DNA from: JBHOQX01 sp042408595
GTDB taxonomy: Bacteria; Chloroflexota; Chloroflexia; Chloroflexales; Roseiflexaceae
Length of the DNA: 18,269 nucleotides
Reading direction: 5' to 3'
Assembly (NCBI GenBank): GCA_042408595.1
Contig: JBHOQX010000110.1
Coordinates: 1-18,269, forward strand
In this document: positions 1-7,434 of the stretch, piece by piece
Numbering within the stretch: the stretch's first letter is position 1
Layout of the letters: each line of letters begins with the position of its first letter
Translations under genes and position numbers: made by a program
The notes under the pieces: model-generated
The model's input: only the letters and a program-made list of their open reading frames with translations
What the model was told of the DNA's origin: nothing
Database searches by the model: none

Positions 1-252
1 ACGTCGTGTGTCGGAACCGGACTCAGCTACGCTACGAGTTGCGCTTGGCGACGGCTCGCCTCCGGCATAAGCCGCACGTCATCCAAGGTTGCATCACCCA
101 GGCCGGGCTCTCACTTTAGATGGCTGTGCAGCAGGCTATACAACCACGAACCGCAATTGGCAAAGGCGCTCGGTGCGGCTTGAACAATCAGCTCTCCGCC
201 CTTCCAGCGAGTCGCCGGCCGCGATTGGCAGACTCGAAAGGGAGGGCGAGCC
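1..252. other. Leader region upstream of the first gene, no supported gene
   Basis: No convincing complete gene lies here. Two plus-strand frames are open at the left edge: one stops at TAA 68-70 and another at TAG 117-119. Either could be the 3' end of a gene that starts outside the window, but the visible peptides are too short to recognise. The last 20 bases carry a good ribosome binding site for the methyltransferase, GGGAGG at 240-245, seven bases before the ATG at 253. A weak promoter candidate is listed separately. Confidence 0.5.
115..142 (+). promoter_or_regulatory. Weak candidate sigma-70-like promoter
   Basis: TTTAGA at 115-120 and TATACA at 137-142 each match four of six bases of the -35 and -10 consensus, with a 16-base spacer. 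It would place a transcription start near 149 and give a 5' leader of about 100 bases before the gene at 253. The match is weak and would be expected by chance fairly often, although AT-rich hexamers are rarer in DNA of this GC content. Confidence 0.2.
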
Positions 253-1197
253 ATGTACGTGCTGCATGCGACCGATCAGGCGGAGCTCCGTGAGCGCTCG
301 GCGCTCTTCGAGAAGCACTTTGAGCCGCTGCTCTGGCAGCTTGAGGAAGCGGTGTGGTCAGGGAGCGTGTCGCCGGCGATCCCTGAGATCTCGCAGTATC
401 TACAGGTGTGCCGGTGGCCTTTTCGCAGGCTGGAGTACGCATTCGCGCTGGACGCGCTGCTCGGGCGGCTGGCGCCCGGCGACCGGTATCTGGACGCTGG
501 CAGCGGTGTCACGCCGCTCGGGCATATCTTCGCAGCGCGGGGGGCTGTGGCAGCGGCGTGTGATGGTGATGAGCGAGTCGTTGCAGCATTGCAGCGGCTC
601 GACCTTGCGCACATCTATGGCTCGGCGGTCACATATAGGGTAGAAGACCTGACGACGATGGCCTACGCGAGCGAGACATTCGATGCCGTGTCGTGCATCT
701 CGGTGCTCGAGCACATCCCCGCACCACACGACCAGCGTGCGCTGCGCGAGTTGCTGCGGGTGCTCAAGCCGGGCGGGGTGCTGGTTGCGACGGTTGACTA
801 CACCCCAGCGAGCTACGACCCATCTCGCCGAATGGGCTACCTTCTGGACCGCGCCCTGCGGTTGGCGCGGCAGGGCCATCTTGTCGAGATCGGGCGCGGG
901 GTCGTCCGTAAGTTGCAGGCGGCCCAGGCCGTACGGCAAAGCGGCGCACGGCAGCCGCGAAGCGCCAATCAGTGCTTCGACGTTTCGCACCTGAAACAGG
1001 ACATCGCCCCGCTGCTCGAAGGCATGGAACTGCCGAGCGGGATACCACACACGGCCGACCTGCACGCGCTCACTGCCGACGATGCCCAGCGCTTCTGGGA
1101 CCTGGAGCCGGGCCTGTATCACAACCAGGGCCAGCGCGCGGTGCTGCCGGTCGGGTTTACTGTGCAGAAGGCAGCAGCGACCGCCGTCGCTGCCTGA
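253..1197 (+). CDS. Class I SAM-dependent methyltransferase
   Basis: This 314-residue soluble protein has a class I methyltransferase core. Motif I is DAGSGVTPLG at residues 81-90, the acidic post-motif is VEDL near 130, FDAVSCISVLEHI at 143-155 covers the motif II region, and LRVLKPGGVLVATVDY at 168-183 is the usual post-core strand. The N-terminal 60 residues and the C-terminal 110 residues fall outside the core and may bind the acceptor. The start is supported by GGGAGG at 240-245. The stop codon is embedded in the ribosome binding site of the next gene, so the two are probably translationally coupled. Its place next to glycosyltransferases and a flippase suggests methylation of a sugar or a lipid-linked glycan, but substrate cannot be read from the sequence. 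Its codons look slightly less GC-rich than those of the genes that follow. Confidence 0.85.
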   Translation: MYVLHATDQAELRERSALFEKHFEPLLWQLEEAVWSGSVSPAIPEISQYLQVCRWPFRRLEYAFALDALLGRLAPGDRYLDAGSGVTPLGHIFAARGAVAAACDGDERVVAALQRLDLAHIYGSAVTYRVEDLTTMAYASETFDAVSCISVLEHIPAPHDQRALRELLRVLKPGGVLVATVDYTPASYDPSRRMGYLLDRALRLARQGHLVEIGRGVVRKLQAAQAVRQSGARQPRSANQCFDVSHLKQDIAPLLEGMELPSGIPHTADLHALTADDAQRFWDLEPGLYHNQGQRAVLPVGFTVQKAAATAVAA

Positions 1198-1206
1198 GGA
1201 GGCCGG

Positions 1207-2364
1207 ATGCGCATCGGGATCGACGTTCGCTATCTGTCGCACGGTCTGGTCGGCGGCGTACACACCTACATCCGGCATTTCGTGCCGGCGCTGATCGATC
1301 TGGCGACGCCGCACCAGATTGTGCTGTACGCCGACTCCAAGCGCCCTTTTGAGCTGGGCGACCTGCCAGCGCACGTGACGCTGCGTCGGCTGCCCTACCG
1401 CAACCCGGCATCCAGCTTTTGGAACGACCTGGTGGCGCTCCGGCGCGCCATGGCCGCCGACCGGCTGGATGTCGCCCATTTTCCGGCCAACTACGGCTTC
1501 GCGCCGCCCGGTACGCGCTCGATCGTAACGCTGCACGACGCGATCAACGTCTTGCCGCTGCGCGAGATCATCCGCGGCCACCCGAAAAACGCCCGGACGA
1601 TCGCCATGATGACCTACCTGCACCTGTGCTCGTCCGCCGCGCTGCGCCGGGCCGACCTGGTGCTGACCGTCTCGGGGCATGCGGCGCGCGAGATCGCGCG
1701 TGTCAGCGGCTACGACCTGGCGCGGATCGTCCCGGTGCCGCACGCGCCCACGCCCGACCTGCGGCGGATCGCCGACCCGGCGGCGCTGGCGGAGGTGCGC
1801 CGGCGGCACGGCCTGGAGCAGCCGTTCGTGCTGGCCGATGGGCTGAAGAACCCGGCGACCCTCGTGCGCGCCTGGCGGCGGCTGCCGGCGGCGCTGCGGG
1901 GGACGCACCAGATCGTCTTCTTCGCCCGGCGCGAGCCACCGGCGATCGTGCGCGAGGCCGAAGCCGCCGGCCAAGCGCGCCTGCTGCTGCGCCCACCGCG
2001 TGAGGACCTGATCGCCCTTTACAGCCAGGCGGCGGCGTTCGTCTTCCCCTCGTGGATCGAGGGCTTCGGCATCCCGGTGCTGGAGGCGATGACCTGCGGC
2101 GCGCCGGTGATCGCCTCGGACCGCGGGGCGATCCCGGAGGTGGCCGGCGGCGCGGCGCTCCTCGCCGACGCCGAAGACGACGCCGCCTTCGCCGTGCATA
2201 TCGCCCGGGTGCTGAGCGACCCGGCGGAGGCCGCCCGGCTGCGCGCGGCGGGGTTCGCCCGCGCCGCGCAGTTCTCCTGGCGCGGCACGGCGGAGCGTAT
2301 TCTGGAGACCTATCGACGGACGCTCGACACGCCGCCATCCGGCGCGGTCGCGTTTCCGCGCTGA
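1207..2364 (+). CDS. GT4-family glycosyltransferase
   Basis: This 385-residue protein has the GT-B fold layout of retaining family 4 glycosyltransferases. The N-terminal acceptor domain begins MRIGIDVRYL and contains VTLHDAINVLPLRE. The C-terminal nucleotide-sugar domain has DGLKNP with K214 and the signature PSWIEGFGIPVLEA, in which E285 and E293 form the E-x7-E motif. It should transfer a sugar from a nucleotide donor to a growing glycan at the cytoplasmic membrane face. The start codon lies five bases after GAGGAGG (1196-1202), which overlaps the stop codon of the methyltransferase. The flippase begins 15 bases downstream, so the three genes look like one operon. Donor and acceptor are unknown. 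Confidence 0.9.
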   Translation: MRIGIDVRYLSHGLVGGVHTYIRHFVPALIDLATPHQIVLYADSKRPFELGDLPAHVTLRRLPYRNPASSFWNDLVALRRAMAADRLDVAHFPANYGFAPPGTRSIVTLHDAINVLPLREIIRGHPKNARTIAMMTYLHLCSSAALRRADLVLTVSGHAAREIARVSGYDLARIVPVPHAPTPDLRRIADPAALAEVRRRHGLEQPFVLADGLKNPATLVRAWRRLPAALRGTHQIVFFARREPPAIVREAEAAGQARLLLRPPREDLIALYSQAAAFVFPSWIEGFGIPVLEAMTCGAPVIASDRGAIPEVAGGAALLADAEDDAAFAVHIARVLSDPAEAARLRAAGFARAAQFSWRGTAERILETYRRTLDTPPSGAVAFPR

Positions 2365-2379
2365 AAGTATACAGAGGCC

Positions 2380-3858
2380 ATGCAGCAATTCTCTCGCATC
2401 GTCGCCCGCAACTCGGCCTTCGGCATAGGCGCGCAGCTTGCCATCAAGGTGCTGTCGTTCTGCTTCAGTGTCCTCATCGTGCGCAACCTGGGGGCCGAGA
2501 CCTACGGCCAATACGCCGCGGTGCTGGCGTTCGGCGCGGTGTTCGTCTTTCTGGCCGACCTCGGCCTGAGCCCGTACCTGGTGCGCGAGGTAGCCCGCCT
2601 GCGCGACGCCCCCGACGGCGCGGCGCGGGCGGCGGCGCTGTTCGGCGATGTGCAGGCGCTGCGCTTCTGCCTCTCGCTGCTGACCGCCGTGCTGCTGGTC
2701 GGCAGCGCCTGGGCCACCGGCCGCCCGGCGGTGATGATCGGCGCGATCGCCCTGGGCGCGGTCGGCCTGGTGGTCTACAGCGTCCAGGGCGCGTGCGAGG
2801 CGATGCTGGCCGGCTACGAGCGGCTCGACCGGGTGGCCGGCGCGAAGGTGCTGCAGCAGGTGACCTTTGTGGCGCTCGGCACGGCGGCGCTGCTGCTCAG
2901 TGTCGGCTACTACGGGCTGATCATCGCGAACATCACCGGCGTGGTGCTGCTGGCGGCGGTCTGCTGGCGCGCGGTGCGCGCGCTTGGCCTACGCGCCGGC
3001 GCGGTGTCGCCAGGCCGCTGGCCGGCGCTGCTGCGGGCCGCCATCCCGTTCGGGATCATTGGCTTCACGCTTGGCCTGTCATACAAGTTCGACAGCGTGC
3101 TGCTGAATATCTTCCGCGGCGACGCCGAGACCGGCTATTACAACGCGGCGTACAACCTGGTCTTTTCATCGGTGATGGTCTCGAACGTCATCAACACCGC
3201 ACTCTACCCCTCACTGACGCGTCAGCGCGTCAGCAACCCCGGGTTGCTGACGGCGATCTACGAGCGCTCGCTACGCTACCTGCTCCTCCTCTCGCTGCCG
3301 ATCGCGGTGGGCGGTTGGGCGCTGGCAGACGAGATCATCCCATTTCTGTTCAAGCCGCAGTACGCGCCGGCTATCCCGGCGCTCCAGATCGTGATCTGGG
3401 TTGTGCCGCTGATGTTTGTCTCCGAGTTTCTCGGCTATGTGGTGCTGATCGCCGACCGGGAGCGCACGGTGGCCCGCTCGGTGCTGGTCAGCACCGGGCT
3501 GAACGTGGGCGCGAACCTGCTGCTGGTGCCGGTTTTCGGCTTCGTCGGCGCGGCGGTGATGACCGTCGTCACCGAGACGGTGCTGGTCGGGCAGTATGTC
3601 TGGATTCTGCGGACGCAGCTCGGCGCGATGCGCTGGGGGCCGACGCTCGGGCGGCCGCTGCTGGCCGCAGCGGGGATGGGCGCGCTCGCGCTGGTGCTCC
3701 ATTATGCTCGTGCACCGCTGTTGGCCAATATCGCTGTGTGCGTCCTGGCGTACGCCGGGCTGCTGCTGGCGCTCGGCGTCGTCGGCCGGGATGAGCTGCG
3801 ATTCGTGCGCGGGCTGCGCCGCCCGGCCCCCGCGCCCGACGCTGCGGGGAGCAGCTAG
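2380..3858 (+). CDS. Wzx-type polysaccharide/oligosaccharide flippase
   Basis: This 492-residue protein is almost entirely hydrophobic helices, roughly twelve to fourteen, with short charged loops, which fits the length and pattern of the MOP-superfamily polysaccharide flippases (PF01943/PF13440 type). Typical features are the N-terminal ARNSAFGIGAQLAIKVLSF helix, VRNLGAETYGQYAAV in the first loop, YKFDSVLLNIF and ETGYYNAAYNL near residues 230-260, and FVGAAVMTVVTE near 390. It would flip a polyprenyl-pyrophosphate-linked glycan across the membrane. The last dozen residues are a Pro/Ala-rich hydrophilic tail. AGAGG at 2373-2377 lies only two bases from the ATG, so coupling to the preceding gene 15 bases upstream may matter more than its own ribosome binding site. 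Confidence 0.88.
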   Translation: MQQFSRIVARNSAFGIGAQLAIKVLSFCFSVLIVRNLGAETYGQYAAVLAFGAVFVFLADLGLSPYLVREVARLRDAPDGAARAAALFGDVQALRFCLSLLTAVLLVGSAWATGRPAVMIGAIALGAVGLVVYSVQGACEAMLAGYERLDRVAGAKVLQQVTFVALGTAALLLSVGYYGLIIANITGVVLLAAVCWRAVRALGLRAGAVSPGRWPALLRAAIPFGIIGFTLGLSYKFDSVLLNIFRGDAETGYYNAAYNLVFSSVMVSNVINTALYPSLTRQRVSNPGLLTAIYERSLRYLLLLSLPIAVGGWALADEIIPFLFKPQYAPAIPALQIVIWVVPLMFVSEFLGYVVLIADRERTVARSVLVSTGLNVGANLLLVPVFGFVGAAVMTVVTETVLVGQYVWILRTQLGAMRWGPTLGRPLLAAAGMGALALVLHYARAPLLANIAVCVLAYAGLLLALGVVGRDELRFVRGLRRPAPAPDAAGSS

Positions 3859-3860
3859 GA

Positions 3861-3898
3861 GCCAGGGGCTGGGGCTAGAGGCTAGAAGCTAGGGGCTG
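3861..3898 (+). repeat. Degenerate heptanucleotide array, left arm
   Basis: Immediately after the flippase stop there are four units of exactly seven bases starting at 3871, 3878, 3885 and 3892, with forms such as GGGGCTA and GAGGCTA. A phase-shifted unit precedes them at 3861-3870. GCCAGGGGC at 3861-3869 is the perfect reverse complement of 3972-3980 in the right arm, and with two G-U pairs the helix can extend to 13 base pairs, enclosing about 94 bases. Confidence 0.7.
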
Positions 3899-3967
3899 GG
3901 ATCGAGGGTTAGTGCATTCCCACGGGGCGTGGTTGGGCATGGGCACACGGGTGATAGCGTCTCAAGG

Positions 3968-3995
3968 CCTGGCCCCTGGCCCCTGACCCCTATCG
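3968..3995 (+). repeat. Degenerate heptanucleotide array, right arm
   Basis: Units of seven bases start at 3968, 3975, 3982 and 3989. The first two are both CCTGGCC, and the next two diverge. The array is C-rich and roughly complementary to the G-rich left arm at 3861-3898, so a transcript could fold into a long-range stem-loop. It ends 13 bases before the next start codon and might affect termination after the flippase or translation of the GT4 gene. Confidence 0.65.
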
Positions 3996-4008
3996 CATCA
4001 GGTCATCC

Positions 4009-5379
4009 ATGAAGATCACATTGCCGGTCCATCACTTTCCGCCGCGCTACAGCGCCGGCGCCGAGCTCTACACCCTGCGCCTGGCGCGCTGGCTTCAGGC
4101 GCACGGCCACGCCGTCGAGGTGGTAACGGTCGAAGCGATCGATCGCGGCGCGCCGGACCGGCTGGACGAAACCGCCGACATCTACCAGGGCGTGCCGGTG
4201 CGCCGCCTGAGCTTCAACCTGATCGCCGCGCCGGAGCGCCAGCGCTGGAACTACGACAACGACCTGCTCGGCGCGTGGTTCGCCGGCTACCTGCGCGCCG
4301 CCCAGCCCGACCTGGTGCACTTCCAGGCCGGCTACCTGCTCGGCGTGGCGCCGCTGCGGGCTGCGATCGACGCTGGCATCCCAACCGTGCTCACGCTGCA
4401 CGACTACTGGTTCCTCTGCCCGCGGCTGACGCTTCAGCGCAGCGACGGCGCGCTCTGCCAGGGGATGCCGGACGACCCCGCCGTCTGCGCCTGGTGCCGC
4501 TGCGCCGAGCAGCGCCCGGTCCGCCTGGCGGACCAGGTGAGCGGCGGGCTGGCCGGGCGGGCGACGCGGGCCTTCGCGCTGCGCGAGGAGCGCCGGGTGA
4601 TCGCCGACCGCCGCGCCACGGTACTGCCTGCGCTGGGGCTGCCGGACGCCGTGATCGCGCCCTCGCGCTTTCTGGCCGCGCAGTTCGCGCCGTTCGTCCC
4701 GGCGGATCGGTTGATCGTCTCGCGCTACGGGCTGGACCTCGCGCCGTACGCGGCGGCCGCGCGGCGGGGCGACGGCGGGCCGATCCGCATCGGGTTCACC
4801 GGGCAGATCGCGCCGCATAAGGGCGTGCATGTGCTGGTCGAGGCCTTCACCCGGCTGCGCCCGGCGCGCCGCCCGGTGGAGCTGCACATCTACGGCGGGC
4901 TCGACATCTATCCGGACTACGTCGCCACGCTGCGCCGCATCGCATGCGGCGACCCGCGGGTCCACCTCCATGGGCGCTTCGAAAACCGCCGCGCGCCGGA
5001 GATTCTCGCCGGCTTCGACCTGGCGGTCGTCCCGTCGGTCTGGTACGAGAACAGCCCGCTGGCGATCATGGAGGCGCACGCCGCCGGCACGCCGGTGGTC
5101 ACCGCGGCGCTCGGCGGCATGCCGGAGCTGGTGCGCGACGGCGAGGACGGGCTGCTGTTCCGCGCCGGCGCCGCGCGCGACCTGGCGCGGCAGCTCCAGC
5201 GGGTGATCGACGAGCCCGAGCTGCTGCCACGGCTGCGGGCCGGCGTGCGCCCGCCGCGCAGCATCGAGGACGAGATGCGCGGCCTGGTCGCGATCTACGA
5301 ACGTCTAGCTCAGCCGCAAGGCGCCGCGGTCGCGGCTACCCGGCGTAACCACTCCGGCGCGTCCGCGGTCCAACGATAA
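4009..5379 (+). CDS. GT4-family glycosyltransferase with cysteine cluster
   Basis: This 456-residue protein is a GT-B fold family 4 glycosyltransferase. It opens with MKITLPVHHFPPRYSAGAE, the usual glycine-containing N-terminal loop, followed by VLTLHDYWFLCP. The donor domain has IGFTGQIAPHKGVHVLVEAF near residue 263 and PSVWYENSPLAIMEA, with E347 and E355 as the E-x7-E pair. The N-terminal domain has a cysteine group at C137, C150, C160, C163 and C165, which could bind a metal or form a structural knuckle. The C-terminal 30 residues after IYERLA are low-complexity Ala/Arg-rich. Ribosome binding is weak, with only AGGT at 4000-4003. The epimerase follows 36 bases downstream. Confidence 0.88.
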   Translation: MKITLPVHHFPPRYSAGAELYTLRLARWLQAHGHAVEVVTVEAIDRGAPDRLDETADIYQGVPVRRLSFNLIAAPERQRWNYDNDLLGAWFAGYLRAAQPDLVHFQAGYLLGVAPLRAAIDAGIPTVLTLHDYWFLCPRLTLQRSDGALCQGMPDDPAVCAWCRCAEQRPVRLADQVSGGLAGRATRAFALREERRVIADRRATVLPALGLPDAVIAPSRFLAAQFAPFVPADRLIVSRYGLDLAPYAAAARRGDGGPIRIGFTGQIAPHKGVHVLVEAFTRLRPARRPVELHIYGGLDIYPDYVATLRRIACGDPRVHLHGRFENRRAPEILAGFDLAVVPSVWYENSPLAIMEAHAAGTPVVTAALGGMPELVRDGEDGLLFRAGAARDLARQLQRVIDEPELLPRLRAGVRPPRSIEDEMRGLVAIYERLAQPQGAAVAATRRNHSGASAVQR

Positions 5380-5402
5380 GATCACCGTAAACAGTACCCC
5401 AT

Positions 5403-5410
5403 AAGGAGAG
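5403..5410 (+). promoter_or_regulatory. Strong ribosome binding site for the epimerase
   Basis: AAGGAGAG lies five bases before the ATG at 5416. It is among the best Shine-Dalgarno matches in the window and fixes the epimerase start. Confidence 0.75.
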
Positions 5411-5415
5411 CATCC

Positions 5416-6411
5416 ATGGGCAACATCCTGGTCACTGGTGGCGCCGGTTTCATCGGCTCGCACGTCACCGAGGAGCTAGTCAATCGCGGCCACCAGGTCG
5501 TCGTGCTGGACGACTTGAGCGGTGGCTTTATCGAAAATATCGTCGCCGGCGCCGACTTCGTCCAGGGCAGCATCACCGACGTCAGCCTGGTGAACAGCCT
5601 GTTCGCCGAGCGGAAATTTGATTATGTCTACCATCTGGCGGCCTATGCGGCTGAAGGGCTCAGCCACTTCATCCGGCGCTTCAACTACACCAACAACTTG
5701 ATCGGCAGCGTGAACTTGATCAACGCCGCGGTCAACACCGGCGTCAAGTGCTTTGTCTTCACCTCGTCGATCGCGGTCTATGGCAGCAGCCCGGAGCTGC
5801 CGATGACGGAGGAGACGATCCCGCACCCGGAGGATCCCTATGGCATCGCCAAGCTGGCGGTGGAGCAGGATCTGATCGCCGCCAAGCATATGTTCGGCCT
5901 GGACTACGTCATCTTCCGGCCGCACAACGTCTATGGCGAGCGCCAGAATATCGGCGACAAGTACCGCAATGTGGTTGGTATCTTCATGAACCAGATCCTC
6001 CAAGGTAAGCCGATGAGCGTCTTTGGCGACGGCTCGCAGAACCGCGCCTTCAGCTACATCGGCGACGTGGCGCCGATCATGGCCGACGCGATCGAGACCC
6101 CCGCCGCCTACAATCAAATCTTCAATATTGGCGCCGATCAGCCGTATTCGGTGAACGAGCTGGCCCAGGCGATCGCCCGCTCGATGGGCGTGGAGCCGAA
6201 CATCGCTTACATGCCGGCTCGCAACGAGGTGCTGAACGCCTACGCGTCGCACGACAAGGTCCGGCGGGTGTTTGGCGAGCGTGAGCTGCACTCACTCGAG
6301 TCAGGTCTGGCCAAGATGGCCGCTTGGGTTAAGCAGCACGGCGCGCGCCAGAGCCAGAAGTTCGAGGGTGTCGAGGTCGAGAAGAACTTCCCGAAAGCTT
6401 GGTTAGCCTAG
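5416..6411 (+). CDS. NAD-dependent nucleotide-sugar epimerase/dehydratase
   Basis: This 331-residue protein is an extended short-chain dehydrogenase (PF01370 family). The Rossmann motif TGGAGFIG is at residues 7-14, D32-D33 follow the second strand for NAD binding, and HLAA is at 73-76. The catalytic set is S117/S118 with Y142-x3-K146, and RPHNVYG at 168-174 is the substrate-loop motif. It would interconvert or modify a UDP- or dTDP-sugar in the cytoplasm for the neighbouring glycosyltransferases. The RPHNVYG form is common among UDP-glucose/UDP-glucuronate epimerases and related enzymes, but does not settle the substrate. The start is set by AAGGAGAG at 5403-5410. The gene uses more AT-ending codons than its neighbours, perhaps because of high expression or separate origin. 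Confidence 0.9.
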   Translation: MGNILVTGGAGFIGSHVTEELVNRGHQVVVLDDLSGGFIENIVAGADFVQGSITDVSLVNSLFAERKFDYVYHLAAYAAEGLSHFIRRFNYTNNLIGSVNLINAAVNTGVKCFVFTSSIAVYGSSPELPMTEETIPHPEDPYGIAKLAVEQDLIAAKHMFGLDYVIFRPHNVYGERQNIGDKYRNVVGIFMNQILQGKPMSVFGDGSQNRAFSYIGDVAPIMADAIETPAAYNQIFNIGADQPYSVNELAQAIARSMGVEPNIAYMPARNEVLNAYASHDKVRRVFGERELHSLESGLAKMAAWVKQHGARQSQKFEGVEVEKNFPKAWLA

Positions 6412-6428
6412 CGGAGACGGGCCTCCGC
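6411..6428 (+). other. Short hairpin at the epimerase stop codon
   Basis: GCGGAG at 6411-6416 and CTCCGC at 6423-6428 form a perfect 6-base-pair stem with a 6-base loop, starting at the last base of the stop codon. No T-run follows, so it is not a standard intrinsic terminator. It may stabilise the transcript end or be chance. Confidence 0.25.
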
Positions 6429-6512
6429 CGATCCACGCACATCTGCACGACTATCCTGTAGCTGGATTGCACCATTCGGAGGGGTGAGTGTCGATCTGCG
6501 GATCACTACTAC

Positions 6513-6518
6513 GAGGAG
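6513..6518 (+). promoter_or_regulatory. Ribosome binding site deciding the GT2 start
   Basis: GAGGAG lies 11 bases before ATG 6530. An in-frame GTG at 6488 would add 14 residues unlike the family's N-terminus, whereas the protein from 6530 starts directly before the first beta strand. The site therefore supports 6530. Confidence 0.6.
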
Positions 6519-6529
6519 ATCAGCGCAGT

Positions 6530-7432
6530 ATGTCGCACCCATATGTCATCACCGTCATCCTGAACACCAACCGCCGCGACGATACGCTGGCCTGTCTCGA
6601 GTCGTTGCTGGCGAATAGTTACCCAAACCACAAGGCAATCGTGTTGGACAACGCCTCGACTGACGGGTCGGTCGAGGCGATCCGCGCGTCGTTCCCTGCG
6701 GTCGAGATCATCTCGCTGACAAAGAACGAGGGCTACGCCGGCAACAACAACGTCGGCATCCGGGCCGCCTGCGAGCAGGGCGCCGATTGGGTGTTTGTGC
6801 TGAACGAGGACACCATTTTGGCGCCAGCCTGTCTCGAGCAGCTAGTGCGCGCCGGCGAAAGCGACAGCCGGATCGGGATCGTCGGCCCGCTCGTCTATCA
6901 CCACGACGAGCCTGGCGTGATCCAGTCGGCCGGCGGCGAGCTCGGCCCGCACTGGGAGGCACGGCATATCGCGCAGAACGAGGCCGACCGCGGTCAATTC
7001 GCCGCGCCGCATCGTGTCGACTGGATCTCGGGCTGCGCCATCTTGGTGCGGCGGGCGGTGATCGACCAGGTTGGCATGCTCGACACAAAGTTCTTTTATT
7101 ACTGGGAAGAGGTCGAGTGGTGCCTGCGGGCCGGTAAGGCCGGCTGGTCGCTCCTCCATGTCCCGGCCGCCAAGCTTTGGCATAAGGGCGTCCAGCGCAA
7201 TTACCGGCCCAAGCCGTCGGTCGCCTACTACAACACCCGCAATCGCTTCATGATGCTCAAAAAGCACCGCGCCCCGCTTGGGATCTGGATCTACACCTGG
7301 GCCCAGACGCTGCGAACGCTAACGAGCTACACAGTGCGGCCGAAGTGGCGCGCCAGCCGCGACCATCGCGACGCGATCTGGCGTGGTATGGTGGACTTCC
7401 TACGCCAGCGCACCGGCCAGGGGTACCTCTGA
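6530..7432 (+). CDS. GT2-family glycosyltransferase, first tandem copy
   Basis: This 300-residue protein is a GT-A fold family 2 inverting glycosyltransferase of the rhamnosyltransferase-like type. VITVILNTNRR begins the first strand, LDNASTDGS at 39-47 binds the nucleotide, NEGYAGNNNVG sits near 66-76, and the metal/donor motif is LNEDT at 91-95. DWISGCAILVRR at 164-175 and FFYYWEEVEWCLRAGKAGW at 188-206 form the acceptor/catalytic half. The C-terminal basic helix, including PKWRA at 271-275, probably lies on the membrane. It aligns without gaps to the next gene, showing a tandem duplication. A 118-base gap precedes it, and only two bases separate it from its paralogue, so the two are co-translated. 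The transferred sugar is unknown. Confidence 0.9.
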   Translation: MSHPYVITVILNTNRRDDTLACLESLLANSYPNHKAIVLDNASTDGSVEAIRASFPAVEIISLTKNEGYAGNNNVGIRAACEQGADWVFVLNEDTILAPACLEQLVRAGESDSRIGIVGPLVYHHDEPGVIQSAGGELGPHWEARHIAQNEADRGQFAAPHRVDWISGCAILVRRAVIDQVGMLDTKFFYYWEEVEWCLRAGKAGWSLLHVPAAKLWHKGVQRNYRPKPSVAYYNTRNRFMMLKKHRAPLGIWIYTWAQTLRTLTSYTVRPKWRASRDHRDAIWRGMVDFLRQRTGQGYL

Positions 7433-7434
7433 CG

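Noticed and set aside
400..2511. A 703-codon open frame on the minus strand
   Set aside because: It runs antisense across the methyltransferase, the GT4 gene and into the flippase. Its product is Arg/Gln/His-rich with no motif, as expected opposite GC-rich genes.
2052..3794. A 580-codon plus-strand frame overlapping GT4 and flippase genes
   Set aside because: The translation is Gly/Arg/Ala-rich and shows no domain, while the overlapping frames encode recognisable proteins.
3861..3995. Possible CRISPR array
   Set aside because: The repeats are contiguous 7-base units without spacers, and no cas gene is near.
7345..7434. Start of the second GT2 gene at 7345
   Set aside because: It would add 30 residues overlapping the first GT2 gene. 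ATG 7435 starts right before the first beta strand, aligned with the paralogue.
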